A stretch of DNA of 5,367 nt from Candidatus Solibacter sp. (lineage in GTDB: Bacteria > Acidobacteriota > Terriglobia > Bryobacterales > Bryobacteraceae): positions 1 to 5,367 of the forward strand of contig JADGNT010000411.1 in NCBI GenBank assembly GCA_017883345.1, in the 5' to 3' direction. Position numbers and translations under genes: made by a program. Positions 1-5,367 of this stretch are shown here, one piece after another; within the stretch, counting starts at the first letter, position 1; each line of letters opens with the position of its first letter. The notes under the pieces were generated by a model, which had not been told where the DNA came from, searched no databases, and worked only from the letters and a program-made list of their open reading frames with translations.

Positions 1-460
1 TTCGCCGATTCACGGGCAAAACCCGCGGACGCCGGCTCACTTGCTTCTGAGTCATCGGCGTGGCGCTGGCTTCATCCGTGGGCAGATACCTCTCCAACAA
101 CACGAAGTCGAGCGTCTCGTAGTCGCTGGTCAGCACAATGAGCTGTTCACCAACGCGGTTGCGGAATGCCCGTGCCAGGTGACGGGTGTGAGTGACCGTG
201 ACGCTGGTCAACTCGAATAGATAGATCTGCAACAAGCCTTCATGGTCTGCCAACAGCTCCACGTTCCGGATAGGCCGGGTTGTCCCTTCGGCCGTAATCC
301 CCAGGGTTGCCGGGCTCGTCTTCAGACGAGCGTTTGTGTTGTAGCCGAGGCGTGCGAAGAAAGCTGCGACGGCGTCCGCGCTGTTGATCGCCTGAATATC
401 GCGCGCAAGGATCTCCAGATCCAGGCCTGTGGTCAGAATATCGTCGTCGTGACTGGGCAT
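1..460 (-). CDS. N-terminal part of a putative Eco57I-like (type IIG) restriction-modification methylase
   Basis: This is the first about 153 residues of a longer protein that runs off the left edge of the window. The reading frame opens at ATG 460-458; an in-frame TAA lies two codons upstream (466-464), so no earlier start is possible. The segment has an N-terminal helix region with a 'FFARLGYNT' stretch (residues about 34-42). An alpha/beta stretch follows, with 'VELLADHEGLLQIYLFEL', 'HLARAFRNR', 'LIVLTSDYETLDFVLLERY' and then a basic 'RPRVLPVNRR' segment. From memory this order matches the N-terminal region of Eco57I-type N6-adenine methylase/endonuclease fusions of roughly 1000 residues or more, which modify and cut DNA in the cytoplasm. 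No SAM-binding or NPPY motif lies in the visible part, so the call rests on N-terminal resemblance only. An AAGGAG (484-479) sits 18 bases before the start, too far for a standard ribosome site. GC content looks lower than in the neighbours, which would fit horizontal acquisition. Confidence 0.55.
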   Translation of the reverse strand, partial: MPSHDDDILTTGLDLEILARDIQAINSADAVAAFFARLGYNTNARLKTSPATLGITAEGTTRPIRNVELLADHEGLLQIYLFELTSVTVTHTRHLARAFRNRVGEQLIVLTSDYETLDFVLLERYLPTDEASATPMTQKQVSRRPRVLPVNRR

Positions 461-738
461 GTTTTATCGGTGGCAGATCTCCTTCGTCGCTGGGTAAGCA
501 CCCGAAACGAATCGGCTCTGGCAACACCAGTCTAGTTCACTTCGATACCTTTTTGAATCAGCCGGGGGAGCCCCACACACCACCAACGGGCGTTCGGAAT
601 GATCGATAAGCAATCTGGGGGGAGAACGCGACTACCGGGGAGGGGCGACCAGGGGTCGGCCCGCGGGCCGGGGGGGGGGCCGCCCAACTTCGCTCGGTAC
701 AGCTCGGCGACGCTGCGCGTGTTCGAAAACGGCGTGTT
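461..738. other. Intergenic region with GC palindrome and G-run
   Basis: I find no convincing gene here. The region is the upstream side of the leftward methylase-like gene and of the rightward remnant, so any promoters for both should lie in it, but I see no clear -35/-10 pair. The plus frame that continues into the 739-1335 gene is open from 610 (in-frame TAA at 607-609) but has no ATG, GTG or TTG before 739 and reads as Gly/Arg/Pro-rich sequence that does not look like protein. It may be decayed coding DNA belonging to the missing front of that gene. Confidence 0.5.
657..679. repeat. Perfect 14-bp GC palindrome followed by a run of ten G
   Basis: Bases 657-670 (CGGCCCGCGGGCCG) equal their own reverse complement. 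They are followed without a break by G at 671-679, giving ten consecutive G from 670 to 679. The RNA or single strand could form a very stable GC-only hairpin. Homopolymers of this kind are also prone to length errors in sequencing, which would matter for the reading frame running into the downstream gene. Confidence 0.6.
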
Positions 739-1335
739 TTGAAGACCGGAATGCTGCGCGCTTCGGCGGCGGCCTCTGTCGATCTACAATCTCGAAAGGG
801 CCGGCCGTTCGCCAACCGCGCCAAGGGCGTCTACGTCCCCGATATCACGGTAGGCGAATTGCGCCAGTTGCGCGGCCACTGGCTGGACCGCCTGCCCGAT
901 ATCGATAAGGACATCGCGCTGGTGGCGGCCCGTCTGGAGCAAGCGAACCCCGCCGAACCAACGCCAGCGACCAAATCCGCCATCGCGGAAGCCCTCGGCC
1001 GGCCGGTCCGAGAGGCGATTGCGTGTACCCACGCCGTGCCCTCGCGTTTCCGCCCGGGGCAGCCTCTCGCGCTCGAGATCGCGCCCGCGAAAGAGCTCGC
1101 CACCGTGCGCCTGTACTACCGTCACGTGAACCAGGCCGAGCGCTGGGAAAGCGTGCCGATGACCGCCGCCGGATCGCGCTGGCGTGCGACCGTTCCCGGC
1201 GCCTACACCGCCGGCACGTACCCAATCGAATACTACTTCGAGTTGCGCCAATCGCCCGCGAGAGCGACGCTTCACCCGGGTTTCGCCGCCGGCCGCGCCA
1301 ACCAGCCCTACTTCGTCGTTCGCTCGGCGGGGTAA
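739..1335 (+). CDS. C-terminal fragment of a beta-sandwich protein, probable 5'-truncated gene remnant
   Basis: The frame gives 198 residues from TTG 739 or 194 from ATG 751; neither start has a good ribosome site (only a weak GAAGACCGGA before the ATG). Residues about 35-95 are helical and charged. Residues about 97-196 look like an Ig/FN3-like beta-sandwich, with 'RFRPGQPLALEI', 'VRLYYRHVNQAERWE', 'YPIEYYFEL' and a closing 'NQPYFVVR'. In my recollection such a sandwich occurs as the last domain of much larger secreted or carbohydrate-related proteins of Acidobacteriota and Planctomycetes, binding or packing against a catalytic domain that is absent here. There is no signal peptide and no start that explains the domain order. 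The first about 25 residues are low-quality sequence that follows a G-run and a GC palindrome. I therefore think the front of the gene was lost or frameshifted. It is convergent with the T6SS-type cluster and has its own likely terminator. The function of the parent protein is unknown to me. Confidence 0.55.
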   Translation: MKTGMLRASAAASVDLQSRKGRPFANRAKGVYVPDITVGELRQLRGHWLDRLPDIDKDIALVAARLEQANPAEPTPATKSAIAEALGRPVREAIACTHAVPSRFRPGQPLALEIAPAKELATVRLYYRHVNQAERWESVPMTAAGSRWRATVPGAYTAGTYPIEYYFELRQSPARATLHPGFAAGRANQPYFVVRSAG

Positions 1336-1374
1336 GCGGGGGCAGCCAATCCTGGCTGATGCCGCATACTTTTT
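1336..1374 (+). terminator. Probable rho-independent terminator after the plus-strand remnant
   Basis: Directly after the TAA (1333-1335) a hairpin can form. The arm GCGGGGGCAGCCA (1336-1348), the loop ATCC (1349-1352) and the arm TGGCTGATGCCGC (1353-1365) give a perfect 6-bp inner stem, a 3x3 internal loop and a 4-bp GC outer stem. Four bases later comes TTTTT (1370-1374). On the minus strand the same hairpin is not followed by T residues, so it fits the plus-strand gene better than the convergent operon. Confidence 0.5.
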
Positions 1375-1420
1375 GCTGGACCGCACAGTCTGGACGGATT
1401 GTGGGTTGGATCGGACTAAT

Positions 1421-1957
1421 CTAAGACGCTCTCACGGCGGATGCGAGCGTGCCGCGTTCGTTGCGGAATTCTAGAATCTCGCCCGGGTATTCGCCTTCGG
1501 CTATGAAGGCGCGGATTGGTCCGAAGAAGGTATCAAGTTCGGCGGGCCAGCACGTCGGGAGATAGACCCGGAGGACGCGTGGGTCGTAGTAACGGAAGAT
1601 CAAGCGCCTTCCGGCTTCGTCGCGCACGCGCAGAAACTCGCGCAAGTGCCGCCGCAATTGTTTGATGCCGGTTTCGGTGCGCAGGAACGTGGCCCAACTG
1701 TGGCCCCATCCAGTATCGATGAGAAACCGTGTGAAGCGATCCTCGCGCTCCAGTTGTACGAGATAGGGGGCGGTCATCTGGAGCTGCCATGGAAGGTCGC
1801 CGGAGTAAAGACAGTCCTTAGGCAGAAACGTACCGCGTACGGCGCTATAGATGCGTTCATCCCGCGCGCCGTCGACCATCGCGAAGACTGCCATGTGCGC
1901 GGGCAAGCCGGGCGGCCAGAGGGCGTCGAGGACTCGAACGAGAGTAGCGTCCGGCAT
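1421..1957 (-). CDS. DUF4123 domain protein (T6SS effector chaperone/adaptor)
   Basis: At 178 residues this is a single-domain DUF4123 protein of usual length. These cytoplasmic adaptors (Tap/TEC family) bind a specific T6SS effector and hand it to the VgrG spike. Family signatures in order are 'FAMVDGARD' (residues 25-33), 'CLYSGDLPWQL' (49-59) with 'APYLVQLE' (63-70), 'FLIDTGWGHSW' (78-88), 'LRRHLREFLRVRDEAGR' (101-117), and the diagnostic 'FRYYDPRVLRVYLPTC' (121-136) followed by 'FFGPI' (144-148). The start is ATG 1957, three bases after the TAA of the preceding gene, with AGG six bases upstream of the ATG inside the end of that gene; the two are surely co-transcribed and probably translationally coupled. 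It is the last gene of the minus-strand cluster. Its partner should be encoded next to it: either the PFCEEC protein or the protease three genes upstream. The family call is confident; the partner is an inference. Confidence 0.9.
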   Translation of the reverse strand: MPDATLVRVLDALWPPGLPAHMAVFAMVDGARDERIYSAVRGTFLPKDCLYSGDLPWQLQMTAPYLVQLEREDRFTRFLIDTGWGHSWATFLRTETGIKQLRRHLREFLRVRDEAGRRLIFRYYDPRVLRVYLPTCWPAELDTFFGPIRAFIAEGEYPGEILEFRNERGTLASAVRAS

Positions 1958-1960
1958 AGT

Positions 1961-2437
1961 TTACCTGGCTGCCATCTGGGCCTTGAGGCATTCTTCGCAA
2001 AACGGTACACCCAAAGCGGCCGCGTTCTTTTGCGCTTCGGCGATTGCCACGGGGTCGATATCGCCGGGAAACAACGGCGCTTCCGGACTGGGAGCCGTTG
2101 GCGTCGCCGGGCGCCGGTCTTCCTTCGGAAACGCCGCTGCCTCTTCCGGGCGCCTTTCGCCGCCAGAGGCCGCCCTCTTGACCACACGCCGCCGCGCCAG
2201 CCATGCGCCGCTGGTCAATCGCCACGCCACTTCCTGGGCGATTTGTTCGTCACTCCGCGGGGGAAATGTGCCGCCGAGCAGACGGCGCAGGGTGCATAAG
2301 GCAAAGAAATCACCACGAAACCGGTTCGCCCATTGCAGAGCGAGCGTTCTATTTCCCCGGAACTCCGTGTATTCGTGATCCGGCCGATCACTCCAGTCGC
2401 AGAGATACCACCCATCGCTTCCAACGGGCACGCGCAT
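1961..2437 (-). CDS. Small uncharacterised T6SS-associated protein with C-terminal PFCEEC tail
   Basis: This encodes 158 residues from ATG 2437; a TTG at 2467 would add ten residues, but neither has a strong ribosome site, and ATG is preferred. I do not recognise a named family. The first about 80 residues look folded: 'GWYLCDWSDRPDHEYTEFRG' (residues 9-28), then a helical part with 'LQWANRFRGDFFALCTLRRLL' and 'DEQIAQEVAWRLTSG'. Residues about 85-122 are a Pro/Ala/Arg-rich, probably disordered linker. The C-terminus is a short segment, 'GDIDPVAIAEAQKNAAALG' plus 'VPFCEECLKAQ', with Cys147 and Cys150. From memory, similar A-rich helices ending in G-x-PFCE-x-C occur near the ends of VgrG, PAAR and other T6SS spike-linked proteins; I cannot verify this here. 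Sitting three bases before the DUF4123 gene, it is a candidate client or co-adaptor of that chaperone. There is no signal peptide or membrane segment. Confidence 0.75.
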   Translation of the reverse strand: MRVPVGSDGWYLCDWSDRPDHEYTEFRGNRTLALQWANRFRGDFFALCTLRRLLGGTFPPRSDEQIAQEVAWRLTSGAWLARRRVVKRAASGGERRPEEAAAFPKEDRRPATPTAPSPEAPLFPGDIDPVAIAEAQKNAAALGVPFCEECLKAQMAAR

Positions 2438-2533
2438 TCTTGTATTTCCAGAAGCATCATACCGCAACTGGGGTATGCCATGACGGAAAAGAGTCGCGCG
2501 GCAAGCCGGGCGTAAGCGCGCAAGCGGCTCGCC

Positions 2534-4006
2534 TCATGGAAGCTTCGCGCGCCTGATCCCGTAGCCCGATTCCACCCATTCCATCCACGAAGATCCACGA
2601 GGCATGGAGAAAACGTGCAGCCGGTGAGGGTCTTTGATTTCCACCACGGACTGCCACGCTTCGCCCGGCTTGGTTTGCCAGATTCCAGCGCCGGTGGCGG
2701 CGACGATGCTGACGTGATCCCCAGAGAGGCAGAAACCCCAAGCAGTTGCCCCCGCCAGCTCCGCGACGGCGCCCGGATCGGCGGCGGCGCCTGCTCCGAG
2801 TTGGGCGTAACGGTAACTCCCCCGGACCTCGCCGAGCGCCGATACGGTGAACGCTCCGGAAGGAACCACAGACCAGGCGGCCAGCCGCGAGTTGCTTAAC
2901 ACCCGCGGGGCATCATCGACAGACCTGCCATCCGGCCCAAACCCCCGGCTCAGAAGCCGCCCCGACGCCGGCTCCTCCCATACCACGGTTACGGAGCCGT
3001 CCGGCTGGCAGTTCCATCGTACGGTGGCCGCGCCCGAGGAGGTCAGGCTGGCGACCCAATGACGCTTCAGGCCGGAACTGCCGGCGAGATAGGTTACCAG
3101 ATGAACCGCACCACCCTTACGGTCGACCACACCGAACAGCGCCGTGCCCACGGCCACTTGAAAGCCGGGGCTCAGCAACTCCGGCTCGGACGCTTCCACC
3201 GGGACTGCTTCAGAGGTCAGGATCGTACGATCGCCCCAGCCGACGCTGGCAGTCAACTTCCGGTCGCGCAACCAGGCGAACCATCGGCCAGCGCCGGCCG
3301 GCGCCACGTCGATGGCGACCGCCACCGCCACCGGGCCGCCCGCGGGAAGTCCCTGCCGGCGATAGAAAACGGTTTCGCGCGGGTCCACAAGCGACTCGCG
3401 CTGCAACAGCGTCACGCCCCCGTCTTCCCGGCGATGCGCCAACACGCTGGTTAGCGAACTACCGCTAACCGCGCTCGACAAGCTCTCCACCTTCGCCGGC
3501 AGCACGGCCACCCCCGCTTTCGGCGAGGTGGCCGCGGCGGCCAAATACTGCGCCGTGACAAAATACTTTCCCGGCTCGATGCCTTCGTTCAAGAAGTCCG
3601 CGAGGTCCTCAACCCATTCGAGACGCCGTCCCGGAGAGAGCATCTCATACTGGACCTGCACCGGCGCCGGCAGGTGGACCGAGCGGCGCCGGTTGCGATC
3701 CGCTGCCGAAACCTTGTACACGCGGCCCCCCTCCCGCTGGGGCTGCAACTCGTAGGCAAACTGGGACGGCGAGTTCGGGCTGGGAACCCGGAGCGGAGTT
3801 TCACCGCGATTCTCCAGCACCGTCCGAAACTGGAGCGATTCTCCCGATATCGCCGCCGCCTCCACCGGGAACGTCGCAATTGCCAAGCCTTCCATGGGTT
3901 TTCTCTCTTGTCCCTGTGCCAGGGTGAGCGTTGCGGCGATCGCGAGGATCGTGCACCGCCCAAACCGCCGGCTGTACTGGTTGCTGCCTGGATGGTTTCG
4001 CATCAT
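2534..4006 (-). CDS. Exported protein with signal peptide, inhibitor-like beta-sandwich and beta-repeat region; candidate immunity protein
   Basis: This encodes 490 residues. The start is one of two adjacent ATG codons (4006 or 4003), four bases after the TAG of the upstream protease gene, which implies coupling. Residues 1-32 form a Sec signal peptide: basic 'SRRFGRC', hydrophobic 'TILAIAATLTLA', and likely cleavage after A-Q-G (32/33). The SRR run lacks the spacing of a true Tat motif. Residues about 45-155 look like an Ig-type beta-sandwich, 'SLQFRTVLENRGETPLRV' through 'EPGKYFVTAQY', a pattern resembling BsuPI-type intracellular proteinase inhibitors. Residues about 180-490 are a beta-rich region with many Gly-Asp turns ('REDGGVTLL', 'QPDGSVTVVWEE', 'GFGPDGRSVD', 'SGDHVSIVA'), possibly an irregular propeller. 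It should be periplasmic or outside the cell; no lipobox is present. Next to a metzincin-like protein, it could protect the producing cell from that protease, but this is a guess. It could equally be an independent secreted protein. Confidence 0.8.
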   Translation of the reverse strand: MMRNHPGSNQYSRRFGRCTILAIAATLTLAQGQERKPMEGLAIATFPVEAAAISGESLQFRTVLENRGETPLRVPSPNSPSQFAYELQPQREGGRVYKVSAADRNRRRSVHLPAPVQVQYEMLSPGRRLEWVEDLADFLNEGIEPGKYFVTAQYLAAAATSPKAGVAVLPAKVESLSSAVSGSSLTSVLAHRREDGGVTLLQRESLVDPRETVFYRRQGLPAGGPVAVAVAIDVAPAGAGRWFAWLRDRKLTASVGWGDRTILTSEAVPVEASEPELLSPGFQVAVGTALFGVVDRKGGAVHLVTYLAGSSGLKRHWVASLTSSGAATVRWNCQPDGSVTVVWEEPASGRLLSRGFGPDGRSVDDAPRVLSNSRLAAWSVVPSGAFTVSALGEVRGSYRYAQLGAGAAADPGAVAELAGATAWGFCLSGDHVSIVAATGAGIWQTKPGEAWQSVVEIKDPHRLHVFSMPRGSSWMEWVESGYGIRRAKLP

Positions 4007-4010
4007 GATA

Positions 4011-5366
4011 CTACGGCCCCGCGACGCCGCTCGCCGGATCCGCCAATCCCTCGACCTTCCATCCGCGAAGTTTCAGAATGCATTTCCCGCAGAAGTAGGC
4101 TGCGTCCGGCCCCGCCTCTGTGTTGACATAGCTCATGATGCACACACGGTCCCACCTGTCGGAATCCACCGCCGCCGCCTGTACGGCGGGATCGACCGTG
4201 TTGCTTGTATGATCGTGCTGCTTCCGCCTGGCGATGACGTCGCCCGCGTGTTCCAGGTGTTTATGGTGGCCCACTTCGTGCGCCCAGAACGTTCGCGGCC
4301 CGCCCGCGGTCATTATCCAGAGCGCGCCTAAAGCCTCGCCGATGGCCGGAAAATTCAGATGGTCGAACGGACCGGCGATGTTTTGATTGGTATCCGTAGT
4401 CGCATCGCCGCGCATGTGGCCAGCGCACGCCACTCCGCAAACCGTTCCCGCGCGCCTGCCCTTGGTCGACGTGGTCTCGCTGATCACGGTCTGCCTCCCA
4501 CATGTGCCGCAGCGGTACGTCGACGTGCATCCGTCCCGCTTCACCGGATTCGGCGTACTGGAAACCAGGGCCAGCACGCCGGTGCAGCGTTGCGTGCAGG
4601 CGGTTCCCTCCAAATTCATGGAAACCGAAACGGTGCGGGCGAAATTGCAGACGTCGCACGTGTATGTTTCATTGATGCTCGACAGCAGCTTACCCGAACA
4701 GGCGCCGAGCCGGCAGTCTTCGCCGACGCCGCTCCCTCCGGCGGCGGTCAACTCGAGGAGTATCTCCTTGCCGGCGCATTTACCGCATACGTAGGTTTCT
4801 TTCCAGTACTGCGGCGAGGACCGGAACTCGGAAATCAAGTGGCCCCGCAGCAATCCGCGGTTGCGTTCCACACGGGCCATCAACAGGTGGATCAGCGGCG
4901 CGGAGTAGGTGTACCACGAATCGTTATATATGTTGTCGGTCAGAAACGTCGATTCGTAGTCGGCGACCCCGGTAGGGGGATCCGGTACTTTCTGAATGCC
5001 CAAGTGCTTTGCGGTGGACCACGGCCAGAGGTATTGGTCACTGAATTCCATCTCCGCCGCCGGCCGGTAGCGGTCGGTCTTGACATTCCCACCCTTCTTA
5101 CCCGTGATATTCTTGTTCACTGTATTGAGGTAGTCGTCGGGCGCGGGCAAAAGCTCGTTTAGCGGGATATTGGTGGAAGCGCCTCCTTCGTACTCGAAGT
5201 GGACCATCGCCGGCTCGTAGAACTTGATGAACGCGACATCGTTGGTGCCCCACGTGAGCTCCCCGGGCGGCGCCCAGGGAACGTAAGCTCTGAGCGAGTC
5301 CTTCCGCCAGAGCCGCAGCGGCGCCGAGTGCGCTTGCGCGAGTTTGGTCGCATCGTAGCGGTCGCG
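4011..5366 (-). CDS. Metzincin-like zinc protease with four Cys knuckles (N-terminus outside window); putative T6SS effector
   Basis: The frame is open to the right edge: 451 residues are visible and the true start is probably outside. An internal ATG at 5207 is used for numbering, but coding-quality sequence (53 codons, e.g. 'RAYVPWAPPGELTWGTND') continues upstream of it. Counting from that Met, residues 310-320 read HEVGHHKHLEH. This fits the HExxHxxGxxH zinc motif of metzincins (ligands His310, His314, His320; catalytic Glu311), with His317 in place of the usual Gly. 'CIMSY' at 356-360 is placed as a Met-turn should be, about 40 residues later. Between residues 139 and 261 lie three zinc-ribbon-like units (YVCGKC, YTCDVC, YRCGTC, each followed by a second Cys pair), and a fourth YFCGKC occurs at 371-376 after the Met-turn. 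There is no signal peptide in the visible part. Being in one cluster with a DUF4123 chaperone suggests a T6SS-delivered protease that cuts target-cell proteins; substrate and delivery are unproven. A domestic metalloprotease is the alternative. Confidence 0.75.
   Translation of the reverse strand, partial: RDRYDATKLAQAHSAPLRLWRKDSLRAYVPWAPPGELTWGTNDVAFIKFYEPAMVHFEYEGGASTNIPLNELLPAPDDYLNTVNKNITGKKGGNVKTDRYRPAAEMEFSDQYLWPWSTAKHLGIQKVPDPPTGVADYESTFLTDNIYNDSWYTYSAPLIHLLMARVERNRGLLRGHLISEFRSSPQYWKETYVCGKCAGKEILLELTAAGGSGVGEDCRLGACSGKLLSSINETYTCDVCNFARTVSVSMNLEGTACTQRCTGVLALVSSTPNPVKRDGCTSTYRCGTCGRQTVISETTSTKGRRAGTVCGVACAGHMRGDATTDTNQNIAGPFDHLNFPAIGEALGALWIMTAGGPRTFWAHEVGHHKHLEHAGDVIARRKQHDHTSNTVDPAVQAAAVDSDRWDRVCIMSYVNTEAGPDAAYFCGKCILKLRGWKVEGLADPASGVAGP
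4248..4280 (-). other. Zinc-binding motif HEVGHHKHLEH of the protease
   Basis: These eleven codons encode the presumed active site: HExxH plus a third His six residues after its second His, the spacing that defines metzincins. The Met-turn IMSY is encoded at 4128-4139. The two motifs together make an active zinc protease fold much more likely than HExxH alone. Confidence 0.75.
4425..4793 (-). other. Three tandem zinc-ribbon-like Cys units in the protease
   Basis: Three diverged repeats within the protein have the form Y-x-C-x-x-C, 16-20 residues, then C-x(3-4)-C. The Cys positions, counted from the Met at 5207, are 141/144/165/170, 184/187/204/208 and 233/236/257/261. A fourth half-unit (373/376) is encoded at 4080-4091. 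Four cysteines per unit is what a structural zinc site needs. The units share little sequence beyond the Tyr and Cys positions, so they are old duplications if homologous. Confidence 0.65.
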
Positions 5367-5367
5367 C

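Noticed and set aside
784..1386. Long open frame antisense to the plus-strand remnant
   Set aside because: Arg/Gly-rich composition typical of the complement of high-GC coding DNA; the plus frame has coherent beta-strand pattern and a terminator.
1336..1420. Terminator for the minus-strand cluster
   Set aside because: The hairpin at 1336-1365 has no T-run on the minus-strand side and I see no other hairpin with a T-tract between 1420 and 1336, so I cannot support one.
1646..2299. Plus-strand open frame of 217 codons across the DUF4123 and PFCEEC genes
   Set aside because: It spans two well-supported minus-strand genes and shows no domain-like sequence.
2215..2598. Overlapping minus-strand frame containing 'MAYPSCGMMLLEIQECAC' across the junction of the exported-protein and PFCEEC genes
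   Set aside because: It overlaps both genes in another frame and degenerates into Arg/Pro-rich sequence; no ribosome site.
3946..3972. Twin-arginine signal in the exported protein (SRRFGRC)
   Set aside because: The residue after RR-x is not the expected F-L-K arrangement, so an ordinary Sec signal peptide explains it better.
4359..5162. Plus-strand open frame of 267 codons opposite the protease
   Set aside because: The minus frame has the zinc motif, Met-turn and Cys repeats; the plus frame is its shadow.

Overview
The window is high-GC bacterial DNA holding five protein-coding segments, four on the minus strand and one on the plus strand. I see no rRNA, tRNA, CRISPR array or recognisable insertion sequence. 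The G/C-rich third codon positions and the style of the secreted proteins suggest a soil-type bacterium. From memory of similar C-terminal domains in Bryobacterales/Solibacter-like genomes I lean towards Acidobacteriota, but this is a weak inference.

Bases 1-460 (minus) carry the first about 153 residues of a protein that resembles the N-terminus of Eco57I-like (type IIG) restriction-modification methylases; the catalytic part lies outside the window. Bases 461-738 are non-coding as far as I can tell and contain a perfect 14-bp GC palindrome followed by a run of ten G. Bases 739-1335 (plus) encode what looks like only the C-terminal part of a larger, probably extracytoplasmic beta-sandwich protein, so it is likely a 5'-truncated remnant. 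A hairpin plus T-tract directly after its stop codon looks like its terminator.

Bases 1421-5366 (minus) form one tightly packed gene cluster, read from high to low coordinates. It holds (i) a zinc-protease-like protein, incomplete at its N-terminus, with an HExxHxxHxxH motif, an IMSY Met-turn and four YxCxxC knuckles; (ii) a 490-residue protein with a signal peptide and an inhibitor-like beta-sandwich domain; (iii) a small protein ending in a conserved-looking PFCEEC tail; and (iv) a DUF4123 protein, the family of type VI secretion (T6SS) effector chaperones/adaptors. Gaps of 4 and 3 bases separate i/ii and iii/iv.

The most interesting reading is that this cluster is a T6SS cargo module. The DUF4123 protein would load the metzincin-like protease (or the PFCEEC protein) onto a VgrG/PAAR spike, and the exported inhibitor-like protein could be the matching periplasmic immunity factor. 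Only the DUF4123 assignment and the protease motifs are firm; the toxin-immunity pairing is a hypothesis. The restriction-modification gene and the gene remnant next door fit an accessory (defence/competition) region.
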